Source of the DNA: Methylosinus sp. PW1
Lineage (GTDB): Bacteria; Pseudomonadota; Alphaproteobacteria; Rhizobiales; Beijerinckiaceae
DNA length: 64,000 bases
Assembly (NCBI RefSeq): GCF_000745215.1
Contig: NZ_JQNK01000009.1
Location: forward strand, 868,001 to 932,000
Direction: 5' to 3'
A program made the translations under genes and the position numbers. Below, piece by piece: positions 1 to 8,629 of this stretch (its first letter is position 1; every line of letters starts with the position of its first letter). The notes under the pieces are model-generated. The model was not told where the DNA came from. It made no database searches and was given only the letters and a program-made list of their open reading frames with translations.

Positions 1-1
1 C

Positions 2-562
2 TCCATCGCGCTGATGTCGCTTATCGTCGGAACCATCGCTGGCGGCTTTCGCCTCGGCAAGCGCGTCTGGGAGACCGGCCGTGATTATGAAGGCGTGCAG
101 GAGGTGGAGGAGGCCGCCGGCGCGCTGGAGGCGATCTTGTCCCGCGCCTTTCCCGTTCAGCTCGACAGGCGGGACGGCCGGCCGACGGTCGCCTTCGAAG
201 GCCGTGCGAGCCGCATTCGCCTAGCGACGACGAGCGATGGCGGCGCGGATTGGGGCGGTCTGGCGCTGACCGAGATTTCCGCCTCCGGCGACGATCTCAA
301 TGTGCGCTCCGGCGTGCTGCGGCAGGAGGCGTGGTTCGGCGTCGGCGGCCAGTCGCGCTCCGCCACCGCGCTGCGCGGCCTCGCCACCTTCGAGCTTTCC
401 TATTTCGGCGCGCCGGAGCCCAATGCTTCGCCCGTCTGGACCAATGAGTGGCTGGGGCGCGACACGCCGCCGAAGCTCATCGCGGTGCGGCTGGCGGGAA
501 CACGCCGCGGCAAGCGCATCGACGCCTCCTTCACCGTGCGCATTCGTCAAAACCCGCTCTGA
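2..562 (+). CDS. Type II secretion pseudopilin GspJ-like, 5' truncated by window edge
   Basis: The reading frame is open at the left edge, so the start lies outside the window; an internal ATG at 14 is not the true start. The first visible residues (SIALMSLIVGTIAGGF) look like the hydrophobic helix of a type IV pilin-like protein, followed by a soluble domain of about 160 residues. Length and layout fit the minor pseudopilin GspJ/PulJ, which caps the type II secretion pseudopilus. The gene converges on a prepilin peptidase gene and their 3' ends overlap by 16 bp, which supports a secretion role because that peptidase would process the leader. The family call rests on the N-terminal helix and context, so GspI or another minor pseudopilin is possible. 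Confidence 0.6.
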   Translation, partial: SIALMSLIVGTIAGGFRLGKRVWETGRDYEGVQEVEEAAGALEAILSRAFPVQLDRRDGRPTVAFEGRASRIRLATTSDGGADWGGLALTEISASGDDLNVRSGVLRQEAWFGVGGQSRSATALRGLATFELSYFGAPEPNASPVWTNEWLGRDTPPKLIAVRLAGTRRGKRIDASFTVRIRQNPL

Positions 563-1167
563 GCGGCCTCCAGCGGCCCGAGGCTCCAGCAGAGCCAGAA
601 GCCGAGCGCGAGATGCGGACCGAAGGGGATCGGCTGCGCCATATGGCCGAGCGCGCCGTCACGCGCCGCAATCAGCGCCGAGAGGAAGGCCGAGACCACC
701 GCTATCAGCAGGCAGCCGGGCAGAGCCGCCGACCCCAGCCACAGGCCTGCGAGGCCCAGCAGATGCGCGTCCGCGAGGCCGAGCCCGGCGCGCCCCCGCA
801 GCAGCCGATAGGCCATGTCGATCGCCCGCAACGTCGCATAGCCGCCCGCAGCGCCCGCGATGCGCAGCGCCGCCGCTTCGCCATCGGAGGGCAGCAGGGC
901 GAGGCCGAGCAGCAGCAGGACGATCAGTGGCCCGTCGGGAATGATGAGGAAGCGCGCGTCGAAGACAGCGGCGAAGGCGAGCGCGCTGAACAGAATCAGC
1001 GTCGGCGTCGCCCACCATCCGAGCTGCGCGAGATCGAGAAAAGCGAAAGCAAGAGCGGCGAGCGCGATCCAGACGACATGCGCCAACGCGCGCCCCTCGC
1101 CGCGCGCGGTCGCCGCCCGGACGGCCGTCTCGACGAGCGCAGCGCGGCGGCGCGCCGGAATGTTCAA
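547..1167 (-). CDS. Prepilin peptidase, A24 family, short form without N-terminal methylase domain
   Basis: About 206 residues and almost entirely hydrophobic. Two aspartates sit in the expected contexts: Asp70 in FDARFLIIPD and Asp133 in GLADAHLL, matching the two aspartic-protease residues of type IV prepilin peptidases, although the usual GxGDxK motif is degenerate here. A C-terminal PFGPHLALGFW segment is also typical. The enzyme would cleave the leader of pseudopilins at the inner membrane. The N-terminal zinc-binding methyltransferase domain of full-length GspO/PilD is missing, as in CpaA/short TadV-type enzymes. I chose a TTG start because it overlaps the TGA of the upstream gene (TTGA), which suggests coupling; no ATG lies nearby in frame. 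Confidence 0.75.
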   Translation of the reverse strand: MNIPARRRAALVETAVRAATARGEGRALAHVVWIALAALAFAFLDLAQLGWWATPTLILFSALAFAAVFDARFLIIPDGPLIVLLLLGLALLPSDGEAAALRIAGAAGGYATLRAIDMAYRLLRGRAGLGLADAHLLGLAGLWLGSAALPGCLLIAVVSAFLSALIAARDGALGHMAQPIPFGPHLALGFWLCWSLGPLEAAQSGF

Positions 1168-1535
1168 ATATCGACGTAGATCTCGCAGCCGAAGGCCGAG
1201 ACGGGAACACGCGCTTCGTCGAGAATCTTGGTCCAGCATCGTCCAACGCCGCTGATCATTCGAAACAGATAGACGCCGGTCTCGTCCTCGAGACGCCGCT
1301 CCTGGACATGACGATGGCCGAGATAGTTGAAATAGGAGATGGCGACGTCGCCGTGACAGCGATAGAGGACCTGGCGCGACAGGACATAGACGAAGCTGCG
1401 GTCCTTCGCCTCGTTGACGCAATAGGAATAATGCGCGAGCGCCTCCGGCTCCACGCTGACGCCGGACGGCGCCGCAAAGCAGGGCGCGCCGAGCGTAAGG
1501 GCGCAGATCGATATGACGCTCGCGGCTCCGCGCAT
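1164..1535 (-). CDS. Small exported protein of unknown function
   Basis: About 123 residues. The chosen ATG gives a classical signal peptide (MRGAASVISICALTLGAPCFA-A) with cleavage near residue 21; an upstream ATG at 1592 would bury this signal. The mature part has four cysteines (in YCVNEA, YRCHGD, RCWTKI and GCEIYV), suggesting two disulfide bonds in the periplasm. I do not recognise a family. It is translationally coupled to the prepilin peptidase gene through a 4-bp overlap, so it may be linked to the secretion or pilus system, but this is inference from position only. Confidence 0.6.
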   Translation of the reverse strand: MRGAASVISICALTLGAPCFAAPSGVSVEPEALAHYSYCVNEAKDRSFVYVLSRQVLYRCHGDVAISYFNYLGHRHVQERRLEDETGVYLFRMISGVGRCWTKILDEARVPVSAFGCEIYVDI

Positions 1536-1829
1536 CGAAACGCCCCATTCCGCAAAGAGACCGCCAATGCGAAACTCGCTGGCGTCGAGCAATTCTATTA
1601 GGTGAAAGCCGCCGTCGGATCAAGAAGCTCCGCGCTTCGCGGCGCCGGCCCGGCCAATCTTGCCGCGGCCCGAGGATTGCGATATCGAATCGATCTGCTG
1701 GAACGCCGGGCTCGATCGCGCTTCCGCGCCGCACGGGCGCCATATTCGAAACCTATTCGAGGCGAGATCCTTCGCCCCTGATCCGCGCGCTCCGACCGGG
1801 AGATCGCCAAACCCGAGTGGAGGCAGCCC
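1536..1829. other. Intergenic, no gene seen
   Basis: This is the divergent spacer between the small exported protein (minus) and the ABC permease (plus). Open frames here are short and lack start context or recognisable domains. It must hold the promoters of both units, but no clear -35/-10 pair or operator stands out. Confidence 0.4.
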
Positions 1830-2636
1830 ATGTACGCCACGCAGAGCGCGACATCGGAATTTCGGGACGCGTTTCGGCGCCAGCGGCTCGTGCTGTTCGC
1901 CTTGATGCTGCGCAATATTCGCACGCGCTTCTTCGGTCACGGCCTCGGCTATCTGGTCGCGATCGCCTGGCCCCTCGTGCATACGTTGATCATCATCCTG
2001 CTCTTTGTCTTCAATTCCCGCATGGCTCCCGTTGGAGAGAGCACCCTGCTTTTCGTGGCGACCGGCGCTGTGCCTTTTCAAGTGCAGGCCTATCTCTCCA
2101 CCTTCATGATGATGTCAGTCCTTCAGAGCCGACCTCTCTTCGCCTTTCCAGAAGTCAAGGTGATGGACTCGCTGATCTCGAGCATTCTGCTCGAAATCCT
2201 CTCCTCCTGCACCGTCGTGCTGATCTTGCTCATCCTCGGATCGGCGTTCGGCGAAAATTTGGCGCCGCGCGACATAGAGCAGGCGGCGCTCGCCTATGCC
2301 GCCGCGATCATATTGGGCGTCGGCATTGGATTCTTCAACGGCACGCTGGCTCTCGCCATGCCGATGTGGGCGCTGATGTACTCGCTGCTCCGCATTTTGC
2401 TATGGTTCGCTTCGGGCACGGTTTTTCTGCCGGACAATCTGCCGGAGCCCTATCGCACGATGCAATCCTACAATCCGATCGCGCAATCGATCGAATGGAT
2501 GCGCTATGCTTATTACGACGGCGTGGGCGCCGGCTTTCTGGACCGCGCCTATGTGCTCGAGTTCGGCGTCGGCATGATTTTCGTGAGCCTGCTGATCGAG
2601 CGCATGACCCGCGGCCATCTGCTGTCGCTACGCTGA
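1830..2636 (+). CDS. Polysaccharide-export ABC transporter permease (ABC-2/KpsM-Wzm type)
   Basis: 268 residues with about six hydrophobic segments and the start MYATQSATSEFRDAFRRQR, which resembles the cytoplasmic N terminus of KpsM/Wzm permeases. The segments HGLGYLVAIAWPLVHTLIIILL and SYNPIAQSIEWMRYAYYDG, near the N and C termini respectively, are characteristic of ABC-2 permeases that export capsule or O-antigen chains across the inner membrane. A good Shine-Dalgarno (GGAGGC) precedes the ATG. The ATPase partner (KpsT/Wzt) is not adjacent, so it must be encoded elsewhere. Glycosyltransferase genes at 17-20 kb and 59.6-61 kb are possible members of the same surface-polysaccharide pathway. 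Confidence 0.85.
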   Translation: MYATQSATSEFRDAFRRQRLVLFALMLRNIRTRFFGHGLGYLVAIAWPLVHTLIIILLFVFNSRMAPVGESTLLFVATGAVPFQVQAYLSTFMMMSVLQSRPLFAFPEVKVMDSLISSILLEILSSCTVVLILLILGSAFGENLAPRDIEQAALAYAAAIILGVGIGFFNGTLALAMPMWALMYSLLRILLWFASGTVFLPDNLPEPYRTMQSYNPIAQSIEWMRYAYYDGVGAGFLDRAYVLEFGVGMIFVSLLIERMTRGHLLSLR

Positions 2637-2702
2637 TCGTCATCAAACCGTATCGAAGCCGCGATAGGCGGGAAGTTTCGCGGCTTCACGGATGATGAGA
2701 CG

Positions 2703-5240
2703 ATGCGGACTTATATCGATCCGGCGCGCCGAGCGCGGATCGAGCTCACGGCGCTGATCGCGATCACCGTCGCATCGGGCTTCGCCGGTCTCGGCTATGA
2801 GATCGTCTGGACGCGCATGGCGAGCCTCGTCGTCGGCTCCGAGATGATGGCCGTGCTCGGCGTGATCGCCGGATTTTTCGCCGGCCTCGCCCTCGGCGCC
2901 TTCCTCCTCGACGCGATCATAGCCAAGACGCCTTCGCCCTTTCTCGCCTATGCGCTGCTGGAAGCGGCCATAGGGCTCTGGGGCGCGGCGAGCATCCTCG
3001 TCCTCGAGGGGGCCGCCCGCCGCGCGCCGGCGCTGCTCGGCGTCGATCCCTCCGCCACCGCACTATGGGCCTTCGGCTTCGCCCTGCCGGCCTTGCTGCT
3101 GCTTCCCGCGACGACGGCGATGGGAGGAACGCTCACCGCGCTCGCGCGCATGACCAAGGCGCTGTCGGGCGATGCGCGCGTCTCCGCCGGCGTCTATGGC
3201 GCCAATACGGCGGGCGCGGTGCTCGGCGCGCTCGCTTCGGCCTTCGTGCTGATGCCGCAGCTCGGCCTGTCGCGAACTTTGCTCGTCCTCGCCTGCGTGA
3301 ACGCCGCCTGCGCGATCGGCGCCGTCGCGCTGCAGAGAAGGGTCGAGCCGAGCCCCTCCCCCCGCATGCCGCGCGCGACTGCGACGCGCCTGCTCTGCGC
3401 CCTTTTCGCGACCGGCTTTCTCGGCATCGCCTTCGAGATGACGATCGTGCGACTCGCCGCGCAGGTTCTCGAGGATACGGTCTACACATTCGCCAGCCTG
3501 CTCGCCGCCTATCTTCTCGGCTCCGCCGTCGGCGGCTCGGCGTGGCAGAAATTCGGACGGCGCTTCGGCGACGCCAGCATAGCCTGGCTGCTCGCGGCCA
3601 CCGCCGCCGCCTGCCTGTCGACGACGGCGCTCGCGCCGAGCGTGCTGCACGCGGCCGAAAGCGCCAGCGGATTCGGCGCCGCCGGTGAGCTCCTCGCCGC
3701 CTTCGCGCTTTTCGCCCTGCCCTCCATCGCCATGGGCGCGCTATTCGGCCATTTGGCGCAGCAGGCGCAGGATTTGCGCGGCTCTCTCGGTTTTGCGGTC
3801 GGCGTCAATAGTCTCGGCGCCGCGCTCGCGCCGTTTGTGACGGCGCAATTTCTCATCCCGACATTCGGCGCATGGCGCGCGACCATACCGATCGCGCTCG
3901 GCTATCTGCTACTGCTGCGTCCCCGACTCGCCTCGCTCGCGCCCATAGCGGCGCCGATGCTCGCCGGCGCTCTGCTGTTCGCCCTCCCCGCGCCCAATTT
4001 CATTCGCGCGCCACAAGGGGGACGCGTGCTGGCGACGCTCGACGGCCCGACCGTCACCGCCAGCGTCGTCGTCGACGCCGCCGGCGTGCGCTATCTCGAC
4101 ATCAACGGCCATTTTCGCATGGGCGGCACCAGCTCGGCGCGCTCCGACTTTCGGCAGGCCCTGCTGCCGCTGCTGCTGCATCCGGCGCCGCGCGAGGCTC
4201 TCTTCCTCGGCGTCGGGACGGGAGCCACGCTCATCGGCGGCGCCATGACGCCCGGCGTCGAAGCGCAGGGCGTCGAGCTGTCGCCGGAAGTCGTGGCGCT
4301 CTTGCCGTGGTTCGCCGATACATCGCGCTCGCTAGAGCCGAAAGTGCATGTCGCCGACGCCAGGCGCCACATTCTCGCCGATCGCGCGAAATATGACGTG
4401 ATCGTCGCCGATCTCTTTCATCCGGCGCTGGATGGAAGCGGCGCGCTCTATACGGTGGAGCATTTCACGGCGACGCGCGAGCGGCTCGCGCCCGGCGGCC
4501 TGTTCTGCCAATGGCTGCCGCTCTATCAGCTCGATCTACCGTCCCTGCGCGCGATCATTCGCAGCTTTCTCTCCGCCTATCCCGGCGCTTCGGCCTGGCT
4601 CAATCATTACAGCGTGCGCACGCCCATGCTCGCGCTGATCGGACGCCGCGACGATGCGCCTCTCGACATAGCCGCTCTTTCCGCGCGGCTGAGCGAGCCG
4701 GCGACCGCCGCCGTCGCGCGGCCGCTCGGCTTCGCCACGCCGATCGATCTGCTCGGCCAATACGCCGGCGGCGGCCAAGCGCTCGCCGCTTTCGTCGGCG
4801 CCGGGCCGCTCAATGTCGATGATGCGCCTTTCGTGACCTTCGACGCGCGCCGCAATGTTCGCGCGCTGACGACGCCGCCCTGGACCACTCTGCTCGCCGT
4901 CATGCGCGAGATGACGCCCGACGCCGCAGAGCTCGCGCGCGAGGACGACGCGCTCGCGCGGCGCCTCTCCGCCTATTGGCGCGCACGAAACCACTTCCTC
5001 GAGGTCGGCGCCGCACTGCCCGGCGATCCACGCGGCCGCGCGCTCGTCGACGCCGCCGCGCCGGGATTGCTGGAGACGCTTCGCATCAGCCCGGAATTCG
5101 ATCCCGCTTATGCGCCGCTGATCTCCATGGCGCGATCGCTCGCCACATCGAGCGGCGAAGAGGCGGCGCGCCTGCTGCAGGCGATCGACGAAGCCGCGCC
5201 GCAAAGACGAAATGCGCGTGGCGAGACTAGCGGCGAATGA
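2703..5240 (+). CDS. Membrane-fused spermidine-synthase-like protein
   Basis: 845 residues. Residues 1 to about 430 are hydrophobic with many transmembrane helices and the start GFAGLGYEIVWTRMASLVVG, a hallmark of the fused membrane/spermidine-synthase family. Residues about 440-700 form a Rossmann methyltransferase/aminopropyltransferase-like domain, with FLGVGTGATLIGGAMTP as the nucleotide-binding glycine motif and YDVIVADLFHPALDGSGALYT as the acidic active-site segment. The C-terminal 120 residues are helical. Whether the family makes polyamines is not established. The gene starts 66 bp after the ABC permease and may be co-transcribed with it; its 3' end converges on the oxygenase gene with 13 bp between. 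Confidence 0.8.
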   Translation: MRTYIDPARRARIELTALIAITVASGFAGLGYEIVWTRMASLVVGSEMMAVLGVIAGFFAGLALGAFLLDAIIAKTPSPFLAYALLEAAIGLWGAASILVLEGAARRAPALLGVDPSATALWAFGFALPALLLLPATTAMGGTLTALARMTKALSGDARVSAGVYGANTAGAVLGALASAFVLMPQLGLSRTLLVLACVNAACAIGAVALQRRVEPSPSPRMPRATATRLLCALFATGFLGIAFEMTIVRLAAQVLEDTVYTFASLLAAYLLGSAVGGSAWQKFGRRFGDASIAWLLAATAAACLSTTALAPSVLHAAESASGFGAAGELLAAFALFALPSIAMGALFGHLAQQAQDLRGSLGFAVGVNSLGAALAPFVTAQFLIPTFGAWRATIPIALGYLLLLRPRLASLAPIAAPMLAGALLFALPAPNFIRAPQGGRVLATLDGPTVTASVVVDAAGVRYLDINGHFRMGGTSSARSDFRQALLPLLLHPAPREALFLGVGTGATLIGGAMTPGVEAQGVELSPEVVALLPWFADTSRSLEPKVHVADARRHILADRAKYDVIVADLFHPALDGSGALYTVEHFTATRERLAPGGLFCQWLPLYQLDLPSLRAIIRSFLSAYPGASAWLNHYSVRTPMLALIGRRDDAPLDIAALSARLSEPATAAVARPLGFATPIDLLGQYAGGGQALAAFVGAGPLNVDDAPFVTFDARRNVRALTTPPWTTLLAVMREMTPDAAELAREDDALARRLSAYWRARNHFLEVGAALPGDPRGRALVDAAAPGLLETLRISPEFDPAYAPLISMARSLATSSGEEAARLLQAIDEAAPQRRNARGETSGE

Positions 5241-5253
5241 GCGCGCGTTCTTC

Positions 5254-5877
5254 TCACGGAGCGAATTTGATCTGATAGCCCCAGCAATCGAGACGATCGG
5301 GGATCGCGTTGAACGCGACCGTGACCCGCACGCCGCCCTGATTCTTCGGCACCTCGTGATAGAGATAGCTCGGAAAGAGAATGAGATCGCCCGGCTCCGC
5401 CTCGGGAACCACATATTTTCCGGCGTTGAACGGCCCCATCGCCGCAGAGCGCGTGTGATGCCGAAAATTGAACTCGAATCCGCCGGGCGGCCGCACGAAA
5501 GCGGTGCGGCTGCCGGGATGCGAGGGCGTTAGATAGAAAACGCCCGAAGCGAAGCTGTTGGCGTGCGAATGTAGCGCCTGACTGCCGCCGGGCTCGAGAA
5601 CATTGGTCCACATTTCCTTGACCATCCATTCCAGCCGCTCTCCAAAGAGGAGCGCGCCGAAATCGACGAGCTTGGGAATGGCGAGATCCGACATGCGGCG
5701 AAACAGCTCGTCGCTGCGCGGATCGGCAATCTCCGTGTGAAAGAGCTGCTCCGAGCGCAGGTTTTTCTCGATGCGCGCATTGCCGATCGCTTCGACCGCG
5801 GCCTCGACGAGCGCCGCGTCCAAAAGGCCGGGACAGCGCATGAGCGGAATGGGAAAAAGCGGCTCGATCTGATCCAT
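5254..5877 (-). CDS. Putative 2OG-Fe(II) oxygenase (TIGR02466-like)
   Basis: 207 residues. The central part carries the double-stranded beta-helix signature of a small family of putative 2-oxoglutarate/Fe(II) oxygenases: WTNVLEPGGSQALHSHANS, FASGVFYLTP, then LILFPSYLYHEV, and a late arginine in GGVRVTVAFN. The likely metal ligands are His in LHSH and His in LYHEV, with the Arg binding 2-oxoglutarate. The substrate is unknown; members are often near glycan or surface-modification genes. The start MDQIEPLFPIPL is typical. It is followed 15 bp upstream on the map by a small membrane-anchored protein in the same direction. Confidence 0.7.
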   Translation of the reverse strand: MDQIEPLFPIPLMRCPGLLDAALVEAAVEAIGNARIEKNLRSEQLFHTEIADPRSDELFRRMSDLAIPKLVDFGALLFGERLEWMVKEMWTNVLEPGGSQALHSHANSFASGVFYLTPSHPGSRTAFVRPPGGFEFNFRHHTRSAAMGPFNAGKYVVPEAEPGDLILFPSYLYHEVPKNQGGVRVTVAFNAIPDRLDCWGYQIKFAP

Positions 5878-5892
5878 AATCTATCCTATGGC

Positions 5893-6366
5893 CTATTTCC
5901 GCGCTTTGTCGCGCAGGGGCTTTTTCTCTGCGCTTTGAGCAGGCGCCGGCGGCGCCGGCGTCTCGTCCGGCCGCAGCACGCCGAGCGTTTCTCCCGGCTG
6001 CAGCTGGTGCCGTAGCTCGCGCACCTCGTCGAACGCCGCCGCCGCCCAATAGAGGCAGTCGTCGAACTCGCCATTGCCGGCCTCGGCCATCGACTGATGC
6101 AGATGGCGCTCCGCAAAGTAGCGCGAAGGATGCTCCTTCGGCAGAGCATTGGCGAGCGCCTGCGCCTTATCCACTGCGGCGACGCAGTCCTCGCGCGTCG
6201 GCTCGGCGTCCTCCGGCGCTGTCGTCTCGATGGCCGCGGCAGCGGGCGTAGCGGGCGCGCTCGGCGCGGCCGGCGGCTCCCGCCGCGCCGCCAGCAGCAA
6301 GGCCGCGCAGACGAGAATGGTCGCCATGAAAACAAGCAGAGTCCGCATCGTCGGATCAACCCGCAA
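5893..6366 (-). CDS. Membrane-anchored or exported protein of unknown function
   Basis: 157 residues. A hydrophobic stretch (TLLVFMATILVCAALLLAA) near the N terminus is followed by an Ala/Pro-rich linker and a helical domain with two cysteines (REDCVAAV and FDDCLYWAA). This suggests an uncleaved anchor or a signal peptide with a periplasmic helical domain. The start could also be the ATG at 6348 (MRTLLVF). No family is recognised. Confidence 0.5.
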   Translation of the reverse strand: MRVDPTMRTLLVFMATILVCAALLLAARREPPAAPSAPATPAAAAIETTAPEDAEPTREDCVAAVDKAQALANALPKEHPSRYFAERHLHQSMAEAGNGEFDDCLYWAAAAFDEVRELRHQLQPGETLGVLRPDETPAPPAPAQSAEKKPLRDKARK

Positions 6367-6375
6367 AACGAGAAA

Positions 6376-6401
6376 GCCGGCGACGAAAAATCGTCGCCGG
6401 C
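6376..6401 (-). terminator. Intrinsic terminator after the PHP-domain gene
   Basis: A perfect 11-bp inverted repeat (GCCGGCGACGA / TCGTCGCCGGC) with a 4-nt loop lies 25 bp past the stop of the PHP gene. On the minus strand it is followed by TTTCTCGTTTTG. This fits a Rho-independent terminator for that gene. Confidence 0.75.
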
Positions 6402-6426
6402 GTCCAAGCTACGCTAATAAGCGCGA

Positions 6427-8415
6427 TCAGTGCCGCTCGGCGTGTTCCCGCTCGGCGTGCTCCTCGCGCCAGCGATCGAAACCGTGCTGGAAAGCGAGAC
6501 GCCGCGCGAGCTCGGCGTTCTGCTCGACGAGCAGCTTCGGCGAGCCGACGGGACGCAGGAAAATCGGGTTCCCATAGAACCAGAGATTGGCCCATGCCTG
6601 CACGTCATGGGTCACTTTCTTGACGCCGTTGACGGATTCGAGATGCGCCGGGCAGGAGCTGTCCGTGCAGCTGACCGCCGCATTATTGGCGTCCAGCAGC
6701 GGATTGCCGGCGCTATCGGTCACATTGGGCGTCGCCACCGGAATATTGGTGCCGCGCGCGCGGATATAGCCCGGCTCCGAGCCCATGGTGAATGTGGTCT
6801 CGAAGGAGAGGCGCGTCGAGCCGTCGCGCTGCTTCTTGACCTTCATGTTCCGCCAATTGATCTGCTTGGCGATCGCCGCAGTAGGATTATAGACGATCGA
6901 CGCGCCGGCGACGCCAGCGGCGTTGGCCACGGCGTAATTGGGCGCGCTCGGCGACACGACGCCGGTGATCTTGCCGGTGATGAGATCGATGTGATCGATC
7001 GACGGCTTGTTCAGCGGCTGATGCTGGCCGATCTGCGCCAGCAGAGGATTGTCGAAGCTATAGGGGCTGTTGTTCGTCGCCGGAACGGTCAGCTCCACCT
7101 CGAGCACGATCTTCTCGCCGGGACGCGCGACGATCGTCTCGCCCATCGTCTTCCACTGGCCATGCGCGCTGGCGCGGAACTCGAAGTCCGGTCCGATGAC
7201 GTCGCCATTCACTGAATAGCTGTTGCCGGAGCGCATGCCGTCGATGATCGACTGATTGCGGAAGCCGCCCGTATGCGGGACATAGAGCTTCGTATATTCG
7301 CCCGGAATGAAGTCCGCCGTCGTGTAGCGATCACGCGCGCCGAAAGCGCCGCGGCTATGCCAGTCCGAGCTGATGAACATGAAGAAGTTGCGGCCTTCCG
7401 CGAGCAGGCCGTCCCAGAGTCCGCCGACCTTCGCCGTATAGACGCCGACCATGCCGTAAGTGCCGCCGCCGACCGCGCCGGAGCCATAGGAGCCCGAGCC
7501 GCCGGTCAGGCCGCCTTCCGCCATATGGCCGGGAGACTCGATGCCGAAAGCGACCGTCGGGGCCGCATTGTTGAAGTCGCGGAAATGCTCGATATTGTAG
7601 CCTTTGCTGGCCGTCGCCGAGAACGGCCCCTGGCGCTCCGTATGCGTCGGGATGGCGTAGGATTGCAGCGGGTAGTTCGCCTGCAGCCATTTGACGCCTT
7701 CCAGCGCCTTTCCATGGCCGGCTGTTCCTGCATTGTTGACATTGTCCTTGCCGGGCCACAGCGGATTATTGCTGGCGTCGACCGGACCGATGCTGTCGGT
7801 GTCGGCGCGGTCGAAGCGAAACTCGAACTCCGCCATCTTGTCGGCGTTGCCGCCATGACGCGGATGCTGGCCGGCGATCACCGCCACATCCGTATGCTCA
7901 TGGCCCGGAACGATCCATTCGAGACCTTCGACGAGCACCTTGTCATATTGCGCGGAACGATTGACGATGATCGGATATTCGACCTCGCCGATCGACTGCC
8001 AGCGCCACATGTTCGCGCCATTCGCCGAGCCTTTCAGGCCGGTGATGGTGATGCCCTGAATCGTCTGGCCGAGGGTTTGCGACCAGGTGGTGGTCGTCTC
8101 GCCCGGAATATTGGCGCTGGTGTCGGCGAAGCGGCAATCGCGATTGCCCGAGCCGCCATGATTGCCGAGCGTGAACCAATCGAGATCGAAATTGGTTCCG
8201 CCGGCGGCGGCCTGACCGGTTCCGACCGCGCGATCGATCGTGTAGCCCGCGGCGACGGAGCCGTCGGTGCAGGTGTTGTGGTTGTGCATGTCGCCGGCGA
8301 CATACGGATTATGCTTACGCGACTCCTCGCCGAATCCCCCGGCGGACGCCGAGTGACCAAAAGCGAGCGAGACAGACGCGGCGGTCAATAGAACCGCTGA
8401 TTTCGAACGGTGCAT
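6427..8415 (-). CDS. Exported PHP-domain protein (DUF3604-like)
   Basis: 662 residues. I chose the ATG at 8415 because it gives a signal peptide (MHRSKSAVLLTAASVSLAFG, cleavage after ASA) and is preceded by GGGGAA; the longer frame to 8517 lacks this. The mature N terminus has the PHP metal motif GDMHNHNTCTDGS (His44, His46, Asp51) and further His/Asp sites such as LGNHGG, ISSDWHS and PGHEHTD. PHP enzymes are metal-dependent phosphoesterases, but the substrate of this exported form is unknown. The C terminus is charged and His-rich (EEHAEREHAERH). It is divergent from the parvulin-HupE genes, a combination I recall from other proteobacteria. Confidence 0.7.
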   Translation of the reverse strand: MHRSKSAVLLTAASVSLAFGHSASAGGFGEESRKHNPYVAGDMHNHNTCTDGSVAAGYTIDRAVGTGQAAAGGTNFDLDWFTLGNHGGSGNRDCRFADTSANIPGETTTTWSQTLGQTIQGITITGLKGSANGANMWRWQSIGEVEYPIIVNRSAQYDKVLVEGLEWIVPGHEHTDVAVIAGQHPRHGGNADKMAEFEFRFDRADTDSIGPVDASNNPLWPGKDNVNNAGTAGHGKALEGVKWLQANYPLQSYAIPTHTERQGPFSATASKGYNIEHFRDFNNAAPTVAFGIESPGHMAEGGLTGGSGSYGSGAVGGGTYGMVGVYTAKVGGLWDGLLAEGRNFFMFISSDWHSRGAFGARDRYTTADFIPGEYTKLYVPHTGGFRNQSIIDGMRSGNSYSVNGDVIGPDFEFRASAHGQWKTMGETIVARPGEKIVLEVELTVPATNNSPYSFDNPLLAQIGQHQPLNKPSIDHIDLITGKITGVVSPSAPNYAVANAAGVAGASIVYNPTAAIAKQINWRNMKVKKQRDGSTRLSFETTFTMGSEPGYIRARGTNIPVATPNVTDSAGNPLLDANNAAVSCTDSSCPAHLESVNGVKKVTHDVQAWANLWFYGNPIFLRPVGSPKLLVEQNAELARRLAFQHGFDRWREEHAEREHAERH

Positions 8416-8629
8416 GCCAATTCCCCGCAAAAAACCTAGACGAGCCCCCGGCGTCGAGCGACGCATCGGCGCGCGGAATATGGAAGAACGACAACGACAG
8501 TCTTGTGACCGTTTCATTACAATGACGCGCTTTTATTCTTGCTGAAACACGCTTTTTTCATCGCGGCGCGGATGACAAAAGGCATGCGCCGATGCATAAG
8601 GCTGCACACATGACGTATTCGAAAAGCAT
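8416..8629. promoter_or_regulatory. Divergent promoter region, PHP gene / parvulin-HupE operon
   Basis: This 214-bp spacer separates two divergent units and must hold both promoters. It is more AT-rich than the flanking genes around 8510-8560, but no operator palindrome could be assigned with confidence. Confidence 0.4.
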